DNA of 64,000 nt from Shumkonia mesophila. GTDB taxonomy: Bacteria > Pseudomonadota > Alphaproteobacteria > Rhodospirillales > Shumkoniaceae. Below, piece after piece: positions 8,723 to 16,426 of this stretch. The DNA is taken from positions 62,001 to 126,000 of the forward strand of contig NZ_JAOTID010000010.1 of the NCBI RefSeq assembly GCF_026163695.1, written 5' to 3'. How positions within the stretch are numbered: position 1 is the first letter of the stretch; every line of letters starts with the position of its first letter. Below the pieces are notes generated by a model that was given only the letters and a program-made list of their open reading frames with translations, ran no database searches and was not told the DNA's origin. The position numbers were made by a program, and so were the translations under genes.

Positions 8723-9061
8723 CTATAACGCGTCGACGCCGGTTTCGCCAGTCCGAATCCGCACCGCCTGCGACAAATCCAGGACGAAGATTTTCCCATC
8801 CCCAATCTGGCCCGTCGCGGCGGTTTCGCGGATGGCGTCGACAACCCGTTCGGCCACGCCGTCGCCGACCACGATTTCGACCTTCATCTTGGGCATGAAG
8901 CTGACCTGATACGCTGCGCCCCGGTAAATCTCGGTCTGACCCTTCTGGCGGCCGAACCCCTTGACCTCGGTGATGGTCATCCCATGCACGCCGATGGCGG
9001 TGAGGGTGTCGCGGACGGCATCCAGCTTGTAGGGCTTCAGGATGGCGATGATCATTTTCAA
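8723..9061 (-). CDS. glnK: PII nitrogen regulatory protein (GlnK/GlnB type)
   Basis: The 112-residue protein is a full-length PII signal transducer. Its N-terminus MKMIIAILKPYKLDAV is typical. The T-loop holds Tyr51, the usual uridylylation site, and the ATP/2-oxoglutarate-binding segment VGDG and the C-terminal GQIGDGKIFV stretch are intact. PII proteins read 2-oxoglutarate, ADP/ATP and glutamine status and control AmtB, glutamine synthetase adenylylation and Ntr signalling. The start is TTG at 9061 with GAGGAG seven bases upstream; a later ATG at 9055 has poorer spacing. Directly upstream lies an amtB remnant instead of a full ammonium transporter gene, and identical tRNA-Asn genes flank the pair. 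Assignment as glnK rather than glnB rests on the amtB association. Confidence 0.93.
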   Translation of the reverse strand: MKMIIAILKPYKLDAVRDTLTAIGVHGMTITEVKGFGRQKGQTEIYRGAAYQVSFMPKMKVEIVVGDGVAERVVDAIRETAATGQIGDGKIFVLDLSQAVRIRTGETGVDAL

Positions 9062-9094
9062 GAAGGATCTCCTCTTCGAGGCAACGCGCCAGGA

Positions 9095-9385
9095 TCAAAT
9101 CTCGTAGCTGCGTTCGCCGTGCGTGCTGATGTCCAGGCCCTCGAATTCCTCTTCGTCGCTGACCCGCAGGCCGACCATGCTGGGTTTGCCGAATTTGATC
9201 CATTCCGTCGCCATCCACGCCAGCGAGGCGGCGGCCGCGGATATCTGGGTCACCGTCATCGCCACCGCGGCGTAGACGAGGACCAGCCGCAGCCCGCTGA
9301 ACATGGGGACGGCCGGAAAGCGGATGCGCTCGACATAGGCGCCGACGATCAGGTCGGGGTCGCTTACGAATGCCGGCGGCGGCAA
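9095..9385 (-). pseudogene. amtB: amtB remnant: in-frame mosaic of three AmtB blocks
   Basis: The 96-codon frame (TTG at 9385) encodes three collinear pieces of an ammonium transporter joined without frameshift. Residues 9-42 resemble the AmtB segment around GAFxERMKFSAxLLF and LVYAPVA. Residues 43-71 resemble VTQIAAAAAALAW followed by the EW-GKPS-LG segment. Residues 71-96 are the cytoplasmic tail GLRVSDEEEFEGLD with ISTHGE. A full AmtB is roughly 400-450 residues, so the N-terminus and two internal stretches are missing. The alignments are from memory of the family. The Trp and Pro/His of WLxLVYAPVAH are also replaced. It cannot form a transport channel. It might be decaying DNA, or conceivably a small protein that still offers the GlnK-contacting tail. 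No promoter was recognised; the preceding hairpin would block read-through. Confidence 0.8.
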
Positions 9386-9387
9386 TG

Positions 9388-9425
9388 AAAAACCCCCGCG
9401 ACCGGGTCGGGTCGCGGGGGTTTTT
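9388..9425 (-). terminator. Strong bidirectional intrinsic terminator
   Basis: A perfect 16-pair stem (AAAAACCCCCGCGACC with its complement) closes a 6-base loop, with five A at one end and five T at the other, so it would work on either strand. On the minus strand it lies between the upstream tRNA-Cys/tRNA-Asn pair and the amtB remnant/glnK, so glnK probably needs a promoter downstream of it. Confidence 0.9.
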
Positions 9426-9429
9426 CAGA

Positions 9430-9514
9430 ATTGGCTCCGGCGGTAGGACTCGAACCTACGACCGAGCGGTTAACAGCCGCTTGCTCTACCAGCTGAGCTA
9501 CGCCGGATCAAAAA
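9430..9514. repeat. 85-bp perfect direct repeat, copy 2 (contains tRNA-Asn)
   Basis: This is the second copy of the 85-base repeat at 8630-8714. It lies immediately next to tRNA-Cys, which suggests this is the ancestral tRNA-Cys/tRNA-Asn pair and the other copy arose by duplication or insertion. The direction of events is inference. Confidence 0.95.
9432..9507 (-). tRNA. tRNA-Asn (anticodon GTT), copy 2
   Basis: This 76-nt tRNA is identical to the gene at 8632-8707, with anticodon GTT and an encoded CCA. It is 7 bases downstream of tRNA-Cys on the same strand, so the two are probably co-transcribed and stopped by the hairpin at 9388-9425. Confidence 0.97.
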
Positions 9515-9588
9515 TGGAGGCGCGGGCCGGAATCGAACCGACGTACAAGGCTTTGCAGGCCTCTGCATAGCCACTCTGCCACCGCGCC
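9515..9588 (-). tRNA. tRNA-Cys (anticodon GCA)
   Basis: The 74-nt minus-strand cloverleaf has acceptor arms GGCGCGG and CCGCGCC, anticodon loop CTGCAAA with GCA, T loop GGTTCGATTCC and an encoded CCA end. It leads the tRNA-Cys/tRNA-Asn pair. Confidence 0.96.
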
Positions 9589-9760
9589 TTCCGCACGCAC
9601 AACAACCCAGGAACGCCACGACGTCATCCGCCGGGCATTCCGGGGGAGGGGACCTTAGACTCTGCGCGGACGGCGGTCAAGCGCCTGGCATTGTGTTGCG
9701 CGCCAATGGGCATTATATAGCCGTCGAGCCAGCGCTGCCGCAGGATGAGGGGGTTTCGTG

Positions 9761-10414
9761 ATGGACTTTTCGGTCGCTCGCCAGAGCATGGTGAAGTCCC
9801 AGATCCGGCCGAATCAGGTCAACGATCCGGAGGTTCTCGCCGCGATGGCCGATTTGCCCCGCGAGGCCTTCCTTCCCAAGGCGCTGCAGGGCGTCGCCTA
9901 TGTGGACGAAGACCTGCCGCTCGGCAACGGCCGCTACGTGATGGAGCCCTGCGTCCTGGCCCGTCTGTTGCAGGCCGCCACCGTGCAGGCGACCGATGTG
10001 GCCCTGGTCATTGGGTGCACGACCGGATACTCGGCGGCCGTGCTGTCGCGCCTTGCCAGTGCCGTGGTCGCTGTCGAATCGGATGCCAAACTGGTGCAGA
10101 TGGCCACCAATACCCTAGCCGAGCTGAAGATCGACACGGTGGCCATGATGCAGGGCGAGCTCACGGAAGGCTGCCCGAAGCAAGCGCCCTTCGACGTCAT
10201 CCTTCTCGACGGAGCGGTTTGCGAAATTCCCGACACTTTCCTCGAACAATTGGCCGACGGCGGGCGCCTGGTGGCGGCCGTCAGGAAGAATCAGGCGATC
10301 GGCCGGGCGGTGCTGGTCGTGCGCAAGGGGGACGTCTTCGCCCGCCGCGAACTGCTCGACGCCACCGTTCCCTGGCTGCCGGGATTCGAGCCTGTGCCGG
10401 GGTTTGTGTTCTAG
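9761..10414 (+). CDS. Protein-L-isoaspartate methyltransferase-like protein, divergent
   Basis: The 217-residue protein has the overall layout of the PCMT family: an N-terminal helical segment (MVKSQIRPNQVNDPEVL, PREAFLP) and a Rossmann methyltransferase domain. The core motif reads ALVIGCTTGYSAA instead of the usual LEIGTGSGYQ, and the family's ISQP substrate-site stretch is replaced by YVMEPCVLA. A genuine pcm is present at 39026. This paralogue may therefore have a different substrate or bind SAM poorly. The ATG at 9761 follows GAGGGGG by seven bases; a GTG at 9758 is an alternative. It precedes a rhodanese gene by 2 bases and then tolC, an arrangement I associate with Rhodospirillales. 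Confidence 0.82.
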   Translation: MDFSVARQSMVKSQIRPNQVNDPEVLAAMADLPREAFLPKALQGVAYVDEDLPLGNGRYVMEPCVLARLLQAATVQATDVALVIGCTTGYSAAVLSRLASAVVAVESDAKLVQMATNTLAELKIDTVAMMQGELTEGCPKQAPFDVILLDGAVCEIPDTFLEQLADGGRLVAAVRKNQAIGRAVLVVRKGDVFARRELLDATVPWLPGFEPVPGFVF

Positions 10415-10416
10415 CC

Positions 10417-10749
10417 ATGGATTCCGAGCAGTCCTTCGATCTCGATGTCGCCGCCTTCGCGCGCCTGCGCGACGCCGGCGAGGATCATGCGGTGCTCGAT
10501 GTCCGCGAACCGTGGGAGGTCGCCATCTGCGCCTTCGACGGCAGCCTGAACATTCCCATGCGCGACCTGCCGGCCCGGTTGTCCGAACTGCCGCAGGATC
10601 GTCCCCTCGTCGTCGTCTGCCACCATGGGATGCGCAGCTATCAGGTGGCGGCCTGGCTGCGCCGGAACGGCTTCGGCAACGCCGTCAACCTGGCTGGCGG
10701 CATCGACGCCTGGGCACGGACTGCCGACCCCGCCATGCCCTCCTATTGA
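10417..10749 (+). CDS. Single-domain rhodanese-like protein
   Basis: The 110-residue cytoplasmic protein is a single rhodanese domain. It has the conserved VLDVREPWE segment, the NIPMRDLPARL stretch and an active-site loop VVVCHHGMRS, whose cysteine would carry the persulfide. A typical C-terminal NLAGGIDAWA follows. Proteins of this kind move sulfane sulfur between partners; the partner is unknown here. The gene starts 2 bases after the stop of the upstream methyltransferase-like gene, so translational coupling is likely. Confidence 0.9.
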   Translation: MDSEQSFDLDVAAFARLRDAGEDHAVLDVREPWEVAICAFDGSLNIPMRDLPARLSELPQDRPLVVVCHHGMRSYQVAAWLRRNGFGNAVNLAGGIDAWARTADPAMPSY

Positions 10750-10836
10750 TCCGTCGTTAGGTTTTTGATTCCTTTGCCTTCCAGTCATGACGCCGTTAGA
10801 CTGCTTACGCGCGGAAATTAAGGAAATCGTACTGTA

Positions 10837-12216
10837 ATGAAAATCTGGTCGTCCATTCTTGTCAGCCTGGCGATTGCCTTTGGCTTTCATGTCGCGGGAG
10901 CTTCCGCGCAGACGTTGGAAGAGGCGCTCGCCGCCGCTTATGATAACAATCCATCGTTGGCCGCCGCGCGGGCCGCGCTTCGCGCCACCGACGAGCAGGT
11001 ACCGCAGGCTCTGTCGGGCTGGCGGCCGACGGTATCGGTCAACGGCTCCTATGGCACGTCGGCCATCCGCAGCCCGTCCAGCAGCGGCACCGACAAGGGG
11101 CAGCACCGCGACCCGCGTTCCATGGACATCACCATCGAACAGCCCCTCTACCAGGGCGGGCGCACCGGTGCGGCGACGCAGCGGGCCGAGAGCACGGTCG
11201 AGGCGGCGCGGGCCAGGTTGGGCTCGACCGAACAGGCGGTGATGCTCGATGCGATCACCGCTTATATGAATGTGGTTCGCGATCAGGCCGTGCTCGAACT
11301 GCGGGTGAACAACGAACAGGTTCTGCGCCGCCAGCTTCAGGCGACCGAGGACCGCTTTCAGGTGGGCGAGGTGACCCGTACCGACGTCTACCAGGCGGAG
11401 GCCCGGGTGGCGGGCGCCACCGCCGATCGCATCCAGGCGGAAGGCGATCTTGAGGTTTCCCGCGCGCAATATCGCAACATCGTCGGCGAAGCGCCCGGAA
11501 GGCTTCAGGCGCCGCCCGTTCCCGCCGACGTTCCGGCCGACGTCAACGCCGCGGTCAACCAAGCCCTGGCCAACAACCCCGATGTGGTGGCTGCCGGATT
11601 CGACGAACGGGCCTCGACCGCCGGGGTCAGCGAAGTGCGCGGCGAGCTTTTGCCGTCCGTCACGCTGTCCGGCACGGCCGAGAAGGATTACGATTCCATA
11701 GGCGAGAATACGCGGGTGACGACCTATGAGGCGAGGGTGTCGGTCAGCGTTCCGCTCTATCAGGCCGGCGCGGTCTATTCGCGGCTGCGCAGCGCCCGCC
11801 AGACGGTGGAGCAGAATCGCCAGAACCTGGAGGCCGAGCGGCGGACCGCGATCGAGGCGGTGACGCGCGAATGGGAAACCCTGACGACCGCGCGCGCGGC
11901 CATCGAGGCCTTCCGTTCGCAGGTGACCGCCAATGAGATCGCGCTGGACGGCGTGCGTCGGGAGGCGGCGGTCGGCTCGCGCACGGTCCTCGACGTCCTG
12001 GATGCAGAACAGGAACTTCTGGATTCCAGGGTCAACCTGGTCGGGGCCCAGCGCAATCAGATCGTCGCCATCTACGGGGTGAAGTCGGCCAGCGGACTTT
12101 TGTCGGCCCGCGCGCTCGACCTTCCCGTCGAGTACTACGATCCCGAGGACCACTATCGGGAGGTGCGTGACAAGTGGGTCGGCGGAACCAGTAGCGGCGA
12201 TGCCCACTCCAAGTGA
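10837..12216 (+). CDS. tolC: TolC-family outer membrane efflux protein
   Basis: The 459-residue protein has a signal peptide that should be cut at ASA-QT (residues 24-25), then the paired repeats of the TolC family: LEEALAAAYDNNPSLAAARA at the first repeat and VNAAVNQALANNPDVVAAG at the second. Long alpha-helical stretches alternate with beta-strand segments such as VSVSVPLYQAG. It forms the outer membrane and periplasmic channel of type I secretion or RND efflux systems. No inner-membrane pump or membrane-fusion protein gene is next to it, so it is likely a shared, general-purpose channel. It lies in a plus-strand group with a rhodanese upstream and popZ and valS downstream. Confidence 0.95.
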   Translation: MKIWSSILVSLAIAFGFHVAGASAQTLEEALAAAYDNNPSLAAARAALRATDEQVPQALSGWRPTVSVNGSYGTSAIRSPSSSGTDKGQHRDPRSMDITIEQPLYQGGRTGAATQRAESTVEAARARLGSTEQAVMLDAITAYMNVVRDQAVLELRVNNEQVLRRQLQATEDRFQVGEVTRTDVYQAEARVAGATADRIQAEGDLEVSRAQYRNIVGEAPGRLQAPPVPADVPADVNAAVNQALANNPDVVAAGFDERASTAGVSEVRGELLPSVTLSGTAEKDYDSIGENTRVTTYEARVSVSVPLYQAGAVYSRLRSARQTVEQNRQNLEAERRTAIEAVTREWETLTTARAAIEAFRSQVTANEIALDGVRREAAVGSRTVLDVLDAEQELLDSRVNLVGAQRNQIVAIYGVKSASGLLSARALDLPVEYYDPEDHYREVRDKWVGGTSSGDAHSK

Positions 12217-12258
12217 GGCTTGGTTTTCGGCGCCCCCCTGCAACCGGAAGAATGAAAC

Positions 12259-12936
12259 ATGAGTGAACAAGGCGGACAGGCGGGAAAAGGCCAGCAGGAA
12301 CCGTCGATGGAGGACATCCTAGCCTCCATCCGGCGCATCCTGTCCGAAGACGAAGAGGCCGCCGCTGCCGCCCAGGCTCCGCCGCCGCCGCCTCCGAAAC
12401 CAAAGCCCAAGCCGGAGCCCGAACCCGAGCCGGAACCGGTGTACGTGCCCCGGCCGGTCGCCAAGCCGGCACCCGAACCGGAGCCCGAGCCCGAGCCCGA
12501 ACCCGAGCCGGAAATCGAGCCGGAGCCGGTCTTCCTGCCGGAGATGGAAGCCGAACCCGAGCCGGAGCCCGTTTTTGAACCGGAACCGGAACCCGAGCCG
12601 GAACCCGACATGAGCGAATTCCGGATGGAATCCGACGATGTTCTGGAACTGACCGAGTCGATGATGGTGACGAAGGGGGAATTCGACGAAACCATCATCT
12701 CCCGGCCGACGGCGCGGGCCTCCACCGATGTGCTTTCCGACCTCGCGCGGGCCATCCTGGATCGGCGCGAGTTGGCCATCGGCGATCGCGGTATCACGCT
12801 CGAGGCGATGGTGCGAGGAATGCTGCGGCCGTTGCTCAAGGAATGGCTCGATCGCAATCTTCCCTACCTGATCGAGCGCCTCGTCAAAAAGGAAATCGAT
12901 CGGATGGTAAACCGGGCCGAGAAGCTCGAGGACTGA
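12259..12936 (+). CDS. popZ: PopZ-like polar organising protein (DUF2497)
   Basis: The 225-residue protein has the three PopZ parts. The N-terminal helix [20 protein letters not shown] binds partner proteins. A long linker follows, here almost pure Glu-Pro with a little Lys, Ala and Val (about residues 38-118). The conserved C-terminal oligomerisation region [32 protein letters not shown] completes it. PopZ assembles a condensate at the cell pole that anchors the chromosome origin region through ParB in alphaproteobacteria. The linker's Glu-Pro codons make a low-complexity DNA tract. The gene sits between tolC and valS, its usual place in this group as far as I recall. Confidence 0.9.
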   Translation: MSEQGGQAGKGQQEPSMEDILASIRRILSEDEEAAAAAQAPPPPPPKPKPKPEPEPEPEPVYVPRPVAKPAPEPEPEPEPEPEPEIEPEPVFLPEMEAEPEPEPVFEPEPEPEPEPDMSEFRMESDDVLELTESMMVTKGEFDETIISRPTARASTDVLSDLARAILDRRELAIGDRGITLEAMVRGMLRPLLKEWLDRNLPYLIERLVKKEIDRMVNRAEKLED

Positions 12937-13042
12937 GCTTCCCGCCGGCCCGCTACCGCCGATCCCGGGATTCCCGGCGGCCCAAGCGGGGCCGGGCCAG
13001 CCCAATTCTGTTTTCGCGACCTAGAAAGAGGATCGGTCAACG

Positions 13043-15718
13043 ATGCTCGACAAGACCTATCGGCCGGACGAGGTCGAACAAGAAATCTATTCCCTGTGGG
13101 AAGGCTCCGGCGCTTTTTCGTGCCGGCCGGACTCGGATGCCGATCCCTTCACCATCGTCATCCCGCCGCCGAACGTCACCGGCAGCCTGCACATGGGACA
13201 CGCGCTCAACTTCACCCTTCAGGACATCCTGATCCGTTACAACCGCATGCGCGGCCGCGACGCCCTGTGGCAGCCTGGCACCGACCACGCGGGGATCGCC
13301 ACCCAGATGGTGGTCGAGCGCCAGCTCGCCGCCAAGGGCAAGACGCGCCACGATCTGGGGCGCGACAAATTCATCGAGCGGGTGTGGGAATGGAAGGCCG
13401 AATCCGGCGGCACCATCACCCACCAGATGCGCCGCCTCGGCACCTCGGTCGATTGGGCCCGCGAGCGCTTCACCATGGACGAGGGATTGTCGGCCGCCGT
13501 CCGCAAGGTGTTTGTCGCCCTCTACAAGCAGGGGCTGATCTACAAGGACAAGCGCCTGGTCAACTGGGACCCGATCCTGCATACCGCCATTTCGGACCTC
13601 GAGGTGGAGCAGCGCGAAATCCACGGCAAGATGTGGTACTTCCGCTACCCGCTGGCCGATGCGCCGGGGCGCTTTATCGTGGTCGGCACCACGCGGCCCG
13701 AGACCATGCTGGGCGACACCGCCGTCGCCGTCCATCCCGACGACGACCGCTACCGGGCCCTGGTCGGCACGAAATGCATTCTTCCCATCGTCGAGCGGCC
13801 GATGCCGATCATCGCCGACGAATACGCCAACCCCGAGAAGGGGACCGGCGCCGTGAAGATCACGCCGGCCCACGACTTCAACGACTTCGAAGTCGGCCAC
13901 CGGCACAACCTCGAAATGATCAACGTGCTCGATCATAACGCGAGGCTGAACGGCAACGCACCGGAACGCTTCCGCGGGCTGACCGCGCTCGAAGCCCGCG
14001 AACTCATTGTCAACGAGATGGCGACACTCGGTTTTCTGGAGAAGATCGAGGACAACCTGATGATGATGCCCTACGGCGACCGCTCGGGCGCCGTCATCGA
14101 GCCGTGGCTGACCGATCAGTGGTTCGTCGACGCCAAGACGCTGGCCCAGCCGGCGATCGAGGCGGTCAAGGACGGCCGCACCCGTTTCGTGCCCAAGCAC
14201 TGGGAAAACACCTACTTCGAGTGGATGAACAACATCCAGCCGTGGTGTATCTCGCGCCAGATCTGGTGGGGCCATCAGGTTCCGGCGTGGTACGGGCCGG
14301 ACGGCGCGGTCTTCGTCGAAGCCACCGAAGAGGAGGCCCAGGCCGCGGCTGAGAAGCACTACGGCAAGAGGGTCGAGCTCAGGCGTGACGCGGATGTGCT
14401 GGATACCTGGTTCTCCTCCGCGCTGTGGCCGTTTTCGACCCTGGGCTGGCCCGCCGACACGCCGGAGGTCAAGCGCTACTACCCGACCGACGTGCTGGTC
14501 ACCGGCTTCGATATCATCTTCTTCTGGGTCGCCCGCATGATGATGGCCGGCCTGCACTTCATGGGCGAGGTGCCTTTCCATACCGTCTACATCCATGCCC
14601 TGGTCCGCGACGAGAAGGGCCAGAAGATGTCCAAGTCCAAGGGCAACGTCATCGACCCGCTGGTCCTGATGAAGCAGTACGGAACCGACGCCTTGCGCTT
14701 CACCCTGACGGCGCTGGCCGTCCAGGGCCGCGACTTGCGGATGTCGGAAGGCCGGGTCGAGGGCTACCGGAACTTTGCGACCAAGCTGTGGAACGCCGCC
14801 CGTTTCTGCGAGATGAACGGCTGCCAGCCGGTCGCCGGCTTCGATCCCAAGACATGCCGGCAGACGGTCAATCGCTGGATCGTCGGCAAGCTGGCCGCTA
14901 CCGCCGCCGAGGTCGAGACGGCCATCGAGGCGTTCCGGTTCAACGATGCCGCCTCGGTTCTCTATCATTTCACGTGGGGGACTTTCTGCGACTGGTACCT
15001 GGAGTTCACCAAGCCCATCCTCCAGGGCGAAAACGAAGACGCCGACGCCCGCGCCGAGACGCGCGCCACCACCGCCTGGGTGCTGGACCGGCTGCTGCAC
15101 CTGCTGCACCCGATCATGCCCTACATCACCGAAGAACTGTGGCGGCGGCTGGGCGAGAATCGTCCGTCGATGCTGATCGCCTCGGCGTGGCCGGCCTTCG
15201 AGGCCGGTCTGGTCGATGCCGACGCGGCTGCCGAGATGGACTGGGTGGTGCGCCTGGTTTCGCAGATCCGCGCCGTGCGCTCCGAGATGCGCGTGCCGCC
15301 GGGCGCCGAGGTTCCCGTCTATCTGGCGGGCGTCGCGCCGGCCACCCGCCAACGCATGGCGGTTCATCACGACCTGATCGTCCACTTGGCCCGCCTGGCC
15401 ACGCTCGACGTGGTCGAAATGGGTTCCGATGCCGCCCGCACGGTCGCCAAGGGCGCCATCCAGCTTGTCGTTGACGAGGCCACGGCCTTCGTCAACGTTG
15501 CCAGCCTCATCGACGTCGCCCAGGAGAAGGCCCGCCTGCAGAAGGAAATCTCCCGCCTCGACGGAGAAATCGCCAAGTTCGAGAAGAAGCTCGCGAACGA
15601 CGGTTTCCTCAGCAAGGCGCCGCCCGAGGTGGTGGAGGAACAGAAAGAGAAGCGCGCCGAGGCGGTGCTGGCCCGCGATAAGCTGGGGTCGGCCTACCAG
15701 AGGCTGGCGGCGCTGTAG
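13043..15718 (+). CDS. valS: Valyl-tRNA synthetase
   Basis: The 891-residue class I synthetase charges tRNA-Val. It shows the HIGH-type motif in PPNVTGSLHMGHAL near residue 50, the editing (CP1) domain with TTRPETMLGDTAVAVHP, the KMSKS motif in QKMSKSKGNV, and an anticodon-binding domain. A C-terminal coiled coil runs through the last 65 residues (KARLQKEISRLDGEIAKFEK). Length and domain order are normal. It starts 106 bases after popZ and is followed by an intrinsic terminator. Confidence 0.98.
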   Translation: MLDKTYRPDEVEQEIYSLWEGSGAFSCRPDSDADPFTIVIPPPNVTGSLHMGHALNFTLQDILIRYNRMRGRDALWQPGTDHAGIATQMVVERQLAAKGKTRHDLGRDKFIERVWEWKAESGGTITHQMRRLGTSVDWARERFTMDEGLSAAVRKVFVALYKQGLIYKDKRLVNWDPILHTAISDLEVEQREIHGKMWYFRYPLADAPGRFIVVGTTRPETMLGDTAVAVHPDDDRYRALVGTKCILPIVERPMPIIADEYANPEKGTGAVKITPAHDFNDFEVGHRHNLEMINVLDHNARLNGNAPERFRGLTALEARELIVNEMATLGFLEKIEDNLMMMPYGDRSGAVIEPWLTDQWFVDAKTLAQPAIEAVKDGRTRFVPKHWENTYFEWMNNIQPWCISRQIWWGHQVPAWYGPDGAVFVEATEEEAQAAAEKHYGKRVELRRDADVLDTWFSSALWPFSTLGWPADTPEVKRYYPTDVLVTGFDIIFFWVARMMMAGLHFMGEVPFHTVYIHALVRDEKGQKMSKSKGNVIDPLVLMKQYGTDALRFTLTALAVQGRDLRMSEGRVEGYRNFATKLWNAARFCEMNGCQPVAGFDPKTCRQTVNRWIVGKLAATAAEVETAIEAFRFNDAASVLYHFTWGTFCDWYLEFTKPILQGENEDADARAETRATTAWVLDRLLHLLHPIMPYITEELWRRLGENRPSMLIASAWPAFEAGLVDADAAAEMDWVVRLVSQIRAVRSEMRVPPGAEVPVYLAGVAPATRQRMAVHHDLIVHLARLATLDVVEMGSDAARTVAKGAIQLVVDEATAFVNVASLIDVAQEKARLQKEISRLDGEIAKFEKKLANDGFLSKAPPEVVEEQKEKRAEAVLARDKLGSAYQRLAAL

Positions 15719-15766
15719 GCGGCGCGCTTCGGGCGGCGTCCGTGCCGGCCGACGGGATCGCTTTTC

Positions 15767-15804
15767 AAAAGCGGCACGGGACACCGGTTCCGTGCCGCTT
15801 TTTT
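15767..15804 (+). terminator. Intrinsic terminator of valS
   Basis: A stem of AAAAGCGGCACGG pairing with CCGTGCCGCTTTT, with one internal mismatch and a short loop, is followed by a run of T. It lies about 50 bases after the valS stop codon. Confidence 0.85.
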
Positions 15805-15851
15805 GCCGGCTTTACGCTTTGACCATTGAAGGGTGCGGAAAGACGCCATAA

Positions 15852-15868
15852 TTTAGATTCGTTCTAAT
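15852..15868. promoter_or_regulatory. Irr-type iron control element (ICE box) candidate
   Basis: The sequence TTTAGATTCGTTCTAAT is a near match to the ICE box bound by Irr in alphaproteobacteria (TTTAGAA-N3-TTCTAAA, from memory). It ends 20 bases before the ferritin start codon. Irr acts under low iron and commonly represses iron storage and iron-using genes, which suits a ferritin. It may overlap the promoter or transcription start. Confidence 0.65.
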
Positions 15869-15888
15869 ATGCTCGAAAGGGTCATGTT

Positions 15889-16416
15889 ATGCTGAGCCCC
15901 AAACTCCTCAAGCTTTTGAACGCGCAGATCAATCTCGAGTTCTTCTCGTCCAACATCTACCTGCAGATGGGGGCCTGGGCCGAAAACGAAGGGCTGGTGG
16001 GATGCTCGGCGTTTCTGACCAAACACGCGGGTGAGGAGATGGGGCACATGCGGCGCATCTGGAACTACGTGCTCGAGTCCGGCTACATGCCCGTGTTGGG
16101 CGCCATCAAGGAAGCGCCCAGCAAGATCAAGGACGTCAAGGCGCTGTTCGAGGAGGTCTACACGCACGAGCAGCAGGTGACTGCCAAGATCAATGCCTTG
16201 GCCCAGGCCGCCTTCGAAGAGAAGGACATGATCACCTTCAACTTCATGCAATGGTTCGTCGCCGAGCAGCACGAAGAAGAAGCGCTGGCCCGCAACATTC
16301 TCGATCGCATCAAGATCATCGGCCTGGACGGCAAGGGGCTCTATTTCATCGACCAGGAGGCGGCGAAGTTCGCAGCCCAGGGTGCGGCCGACGGCGCCGC
16401 GGCGTCCGCCACCTGA
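15889..16416 (+). CDS. ftnA: Non-heme ferritin (FtnA type)
   Basis: The 175-residue protein is a bacterial ferritin. The di-iron ferroxidase ligands are visible: Glu in NLEFFSSNIYL (helix A), Glu and His in HAGEEMGHM (helix B), a Glu in HEQQV (helix C) and AEQHEEEA (helix D). No heme-binding methionine like that of bacterioferritin is apparent. It would oxidise ferrous iron and store it in a 24-subunit shell in the cytoplasm. The gene stands alone, with an Irr-type box just upstream and a terminator that reaches into the convergent CoA-transferase gene. Start ATG at 15889 follows GAAAGGG. Confidence 0.94.
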   Translation: MLSPKLLKLLNAQINLEFFSSNIYLQMGAWAENEGLVGCSAFLTKHAGEEMGHMRRIWNYVLESGYMPVLGAIKEAPSKIKDVKALFEEVYTHEQQVTAKINALAQAAFEEKDMITFNFMQWFVAEQHEEEALARNILDRIKIIGLDGKGLYFIDQEAAKFAAQGAADGAAASAT

Positions 16417-16426
16417 ACGGCATATC

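Noticed and set aside
9062-9385. Sigma-54 promoter for glnK
   Set aside because: I looked for GG-N10-GC with TGGCAC and TTGC elements. A CTGGCGCGTTGCC stretch at 9080-9092 has the wrong spacing.
8630-9514. Genomic island inserted at tRNA-Asn
   Set aside because: No integrase, transposase or phage gene lies between the repeats; the content is glnK and an amtB remnant with normal base use.
12412-12612. Repeat array resembling a CRISPR or tandem element
   Set aside because: It is the Glu-Pro linker of PopZ, in frame and coding; units are short and imperfect.
13037-15784. Minus-strand open frame of 915 codons
   Set aside because: It is antisense to valS, which has all synthetase motifs.
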